In this document: piece by piece, positions 61,680 to 64,000 of the stretch | How positions within the stretch are numbered: position 1 is the first letter of the stretch | How the letters are laid out: every line of letters begins with the position of its first letter | Assembly (NCBI GenBank): GCA_027186245.1 | Contig: CP114481.1 | Coordinates: 33,077,501-33,141,500, forward strand | Origin: Coriaria nepalensis | Lineage: Eukaryota; Streptophyta; Magnoliopsida; Cucurbitales; Coriariaceae | Direction of reading: 5' to 3' | DNA: 64,000 nucleotides | The notes under the pieces: generated by a model | Databases searched by the model: none | What the model saw: only the letters and a program-made list of their open reading frames with translations | Told to the model about the DNA's origin: nothing | Position numbers and translations under genes: made by a program

Positions 61680-63209
61680 ATTAAAATTATTTCAATGAGT
61701 CATTTCAAGTCAATAACTTATTTCAAAGCAAGTCGAACGAATTCTATTTTTCCACAACAAACACAACTTTTGTGCATAACTTGCAAATGATCATTGCAAG
61801 GAAAGTGTGCATTCGTTTAAAATTAAAATCATTTCAGTGAGTCATTTCAAGTCAATAACTTACTTCAAAGCAAGTCGAACGTATTCGAGTTTTCTAGTAC
61901 AGACACAACTTTTGTGCATAACTTGCAAATGATCATTGCCAGGAAAGTGTGCTTTCGTTTAACCTTAAAATCATTTCAATGAGTCATTTCAAGTCAATAA
62001 CTTATTTCAAAGCAAGTCGAACGAATTCTAGTTTTGCACTACAGACACAACTTTTGTGCATAACTTGCAAATTATCATTCCAAGGAAAGTGGGCATTCTT
62101 TTAACCTTAAAATAATTTCAATGAGTCATTTCAAGTCAATAACTTATTTCAAAGCAATTCAAACGAGTTCTAATTTTGCACTACAAACACAAGTTTTGTG
62201 CATAACTTGCAAATTATCATTCCTAGGAAAGTGGGTATTCGTTTAACCTTAAAATCATTTCAAAGAGTCCTTTCAAGTCAATAACTTATTTCAGAGCAAG
62301 TCGAACGAATTCTAGTTTTGCACTACGGACACAACTTTTGTGCATAACTTGCAAATGATCATTGCAAGGAAAGTGTGTATTCGTTTAACCTTAAAATCAT
62401 TTGAATGAGTCATTTCAAGTCAATAACTTATTTCAAAGCAAGTCGAACGAATTCTAGTTTTGCACTACAGACACAACTTTTGTGCATAACTTGCAAATGA
62501 TCATTGCAAGGAAAGTGTGCATTCGTTTAAAATTAAAATCATATCAAAGAGTCCTTTCAAGTCAATAACTTATTTCAGAGCAAGTCGAACGAATTCTACT
62601 TTTGCACTACAGAAACAACTTTTGTGCATAACTTGCAAATGATCATTGCAAGGAAAGTGTGCAGTCGTTTAAAATTAAAATCATTTCAATGAGTCATTTC
62701 AAGTCAATAACTTACTTCAAAGCAAGTCGAACGAATTCTAGTTTTGCACTACAGACACAACTTTTGTGCATAACTTGCAAATGATCATTGCAAGGAAAGT
62801 GTGCATTCGTTTAACCTTAAAATCATTTCAATTAGTCATTTCAAGTCAATCACTAATTTCAAAGCAATTCGAACGAATTCTAATTTTGCACTACAAACAC
62901 AAGTTTTGTGCATAACTTGCAAATTATCATTCCAAGGAAAGTGGGTATTCGTTTAACCTTAAAATCATTTCAATGAGTCATTTCAAGTCAATAACCTATT
63001 TCAAAACAAGTCGAACGAATTCTAGTTTTCCACTACAGACACAACTTTTGTGCATAACTTGCAAATGATCATTGCAAGGAAAGTGTGCAGTCGTTTAAAA
63101 TTAAAATCATTTCAATGAGTCATTTCAAGTCAATAACTTACTTCAAAGCAAGTCGAACGTATTCTAGTTTTCTAGTACAGACACAACTTTTTTGCATAAC
63201 TTGCAAATG

Positions 63210-64000
63210 ATCATTGCAAGGAAAGTGTGCTTTCGTTTAATCTTAAAATCATTTCAAAGAGTCCTTTCAAGTCAATAACTTATTTCAGAGCAAGTCGAAC
63301 GAATTCTAATTTTGCACTACAGACACAACTTTTGTGCATAACTTGCAAATGATCATTGCAAGGAAAGTGTGCGTTCGTTTAACCTTAAAATCATTTCAAT
63401 TTGTCATTTCAAGTCAATCACTAATTTCAAAGCAATTCGAACGAATTCTAATTTTGCACTACAAACACAAGTTTTGTGCATATCTTGCAAATTATCATTC
63501 CAAGGAAAGTGGGTATTCATTTAACCTTAAAATCATTTCAATGAGTCATTTCAAGTCAATAACCTATTTCAAAACAAGTCGAACGAATTCTAGTTTTCCA
63601 CTACAGACACCAATTTTGTGCATAACTTCTGAATGATCATTGCATGGAAAGTGTGCATTCGTTTAACCTTAAAATCATTTCAATGAGTCATTTCAAGTCA
63701 ATAACTTATGTCAAAGCAAGTCGAACGTATTCTAGTTTTCCAGTACAGACACAACTTTTGTTCATAACTTGCAAATGATCATTGCAGGAAAGTGTGCTTT
63801 CGTTTAATCTTAAAATCATTTCAATGAGTCATTTCAAGTCAATAACTTATCTCAAAGCAAGTCGAATGAATTCTAGTTTTGCACTACAGACACAACTTTT
63901 GTGCATAACTTGCAAATTATCATTCCAAGGAAAGTGGGTATTCGTTTAACCTTAAAATCATTTCAATGAGTCATTTCAAGTCAATAACCTATTTCAAAAC
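63210..64000 (+). repeat. Right copy of an 8517-bp-offset duplication, running off the window
   Basis: Matches 54.69 kb onward at an offset of 8517 bp: TTTAATCTTAAAATC (54721 and 63238), TGTGCGTTCG (54851 and 63368) and CACCAATTTTG (55091 and 63608). At the following GCAGG monomer the partner shifts to 55832 (offset 7949), four monomers less. The right end is cut by the window edge. Confidence 0.75.
63735..63875 (+). repeat. 141-bp monomer, GCAGGAAAG lineage, copy 5
   Basis: Same deletion at 63781, 2981 bp after copy 4, mirroring the 2981-bp spacing between copies 1 and 2. TTGTTCATAAC is shared with copy 4. The last, partial monomer of the window begins at 63876. Confidence 0.93.

Larger units (their letters stand above)
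1..64000 (+). repeat. 142-bp satellite DNA array, 450 complete head-to-tail monomers
   Basis: Every stretch of the window is a copy of the same AT-rich monomer. Copies begin with GTTTT(G/C)CAC and end with GAATTCTA, and all lie in one orientation. Monomer starts fall at 1, 143, 285 and so on to 63876. The only departures from exact 142-bp phase are eleven shortened monomers that together lose 25 bp, which accounts fully for the offset at the right end. A typical copy counted by hand is about 33% GC with three CpGs. The array enters and leaves the window mid-array, so neither edge is seen. A 142-bp unit with an EcoRI site matches what is known of the major satellite of Tenebrio molitor; that identification is from memory of the family and was not searched. 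No stretch over 300 bp holds anything other than this repeat. Confidence 0.99.

Noticed and set aside
63334..63636. 100-codon ORF starting at GTG
   Set aside because: It crosses more than two monomers in a frame that happens to lack stops because of right-territory variants. The peptide is satellite-derived and resembles no protein family I know.
1..64000. CRISPR array
   Set aside because: The periodic unit has no alternation of short identical repeats and unique spacers. The whole 142-bp unit is repeated.
1..64000. Transposon, rolling-circle element or retroelement inside the array
   Set aside because: Phase bookkeeping leaves no room for any insertion, and I saw no terminal repeats or coding remnants.
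1..64000. Inverted monomers or palindromic turn-arounds
   Set aside because: All monomers read in the same direction throughout; no reverse-complement copy of GTTTTGCAC plus its context was seen.

Overview
The whole window is one uninterrupted satellite DNA array. A monomer of about 142 bp is repeated head to tail, all copies in the same orientation, from base 1 to base 64000. Using the start of the segment GTTTT(G/C)CAC as monomer start, I count 450 complete monomers (1-63875) plus a 125-bp partial one (63876-64000). Phase anchors down the window give 439 monomers of 142 bp, nine of 141 bp, one of 139 bp and one of 129 bp, which sums exactly to 63875 bp. I found no monomer longer than 142 bp, no inverted monomer, no inserted mobile element, no tRNA or rRNA, no CRISPR array and no credible protein gene. 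A hand count on a typical monomer gives 47 G+C of 142 (about 33% GC). Each typical monomer has one EcoRI site (GAATTC), a TGATCA palindrome and three CpGs.

Organism: a 142-bp, AT-rich, EcoRI-cut satellite in very long arrays fits the abundant (peri)centromeric satellite of the mealworm beetle Tenebrio molitor (Coleoptera, Tenebrionidae). Other darkling beetles such as Palorus also have satellites of about 142 bp. This is recalled family knowledge plus inference; I could not run a search. The window is most likely pericentromeric or centromeric heterochromatin.

Layout. The monomers belong to linked-variant subfamilies arranged in higher-order repeats (HORs) and nested segmental duplications, all in multiples of 142 bp. 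1-14.2 kb: a heterogeneous mosaic with short duplications (8-mer, 11-mer, 31/32-mer offsets). 14.2-20.6 kb: a 24-monomer tandem duplication (offset 3407 bp). 21.8-24.65 kb: a 10-monomer tandem duplication (1420 bp). 24.8-30.4 kb: overlapping 18-monomer (2556 bp) and 24-monomer (3408 bp) duplications. 30.2-34.5 kb: 6-monomer (852 bp) and 12-monomer (1704 bp) duplications. 34.5-47.7 kb: four HOR units of 24, 22, 24 and 23 monomers, in which a 24-mer duplication was followed by a two-unit duplication (offset 6531 bp). 49.0-52.6 kb: a 13-monomer tandem duplication (1846 bp). 52.6-64 kb: a more divergent territory with its own subfamilies, a second-order duplication (offsets 7949 and 8517 bp) and small 2-, 3- and 4-mer expansions.

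There are no genes to form a pathway. What can be read is the history of the array: unequal exchange in whole-monomer steps, occasional small deletions that then act as lineage markers, and sharp borders between subfamily territories.
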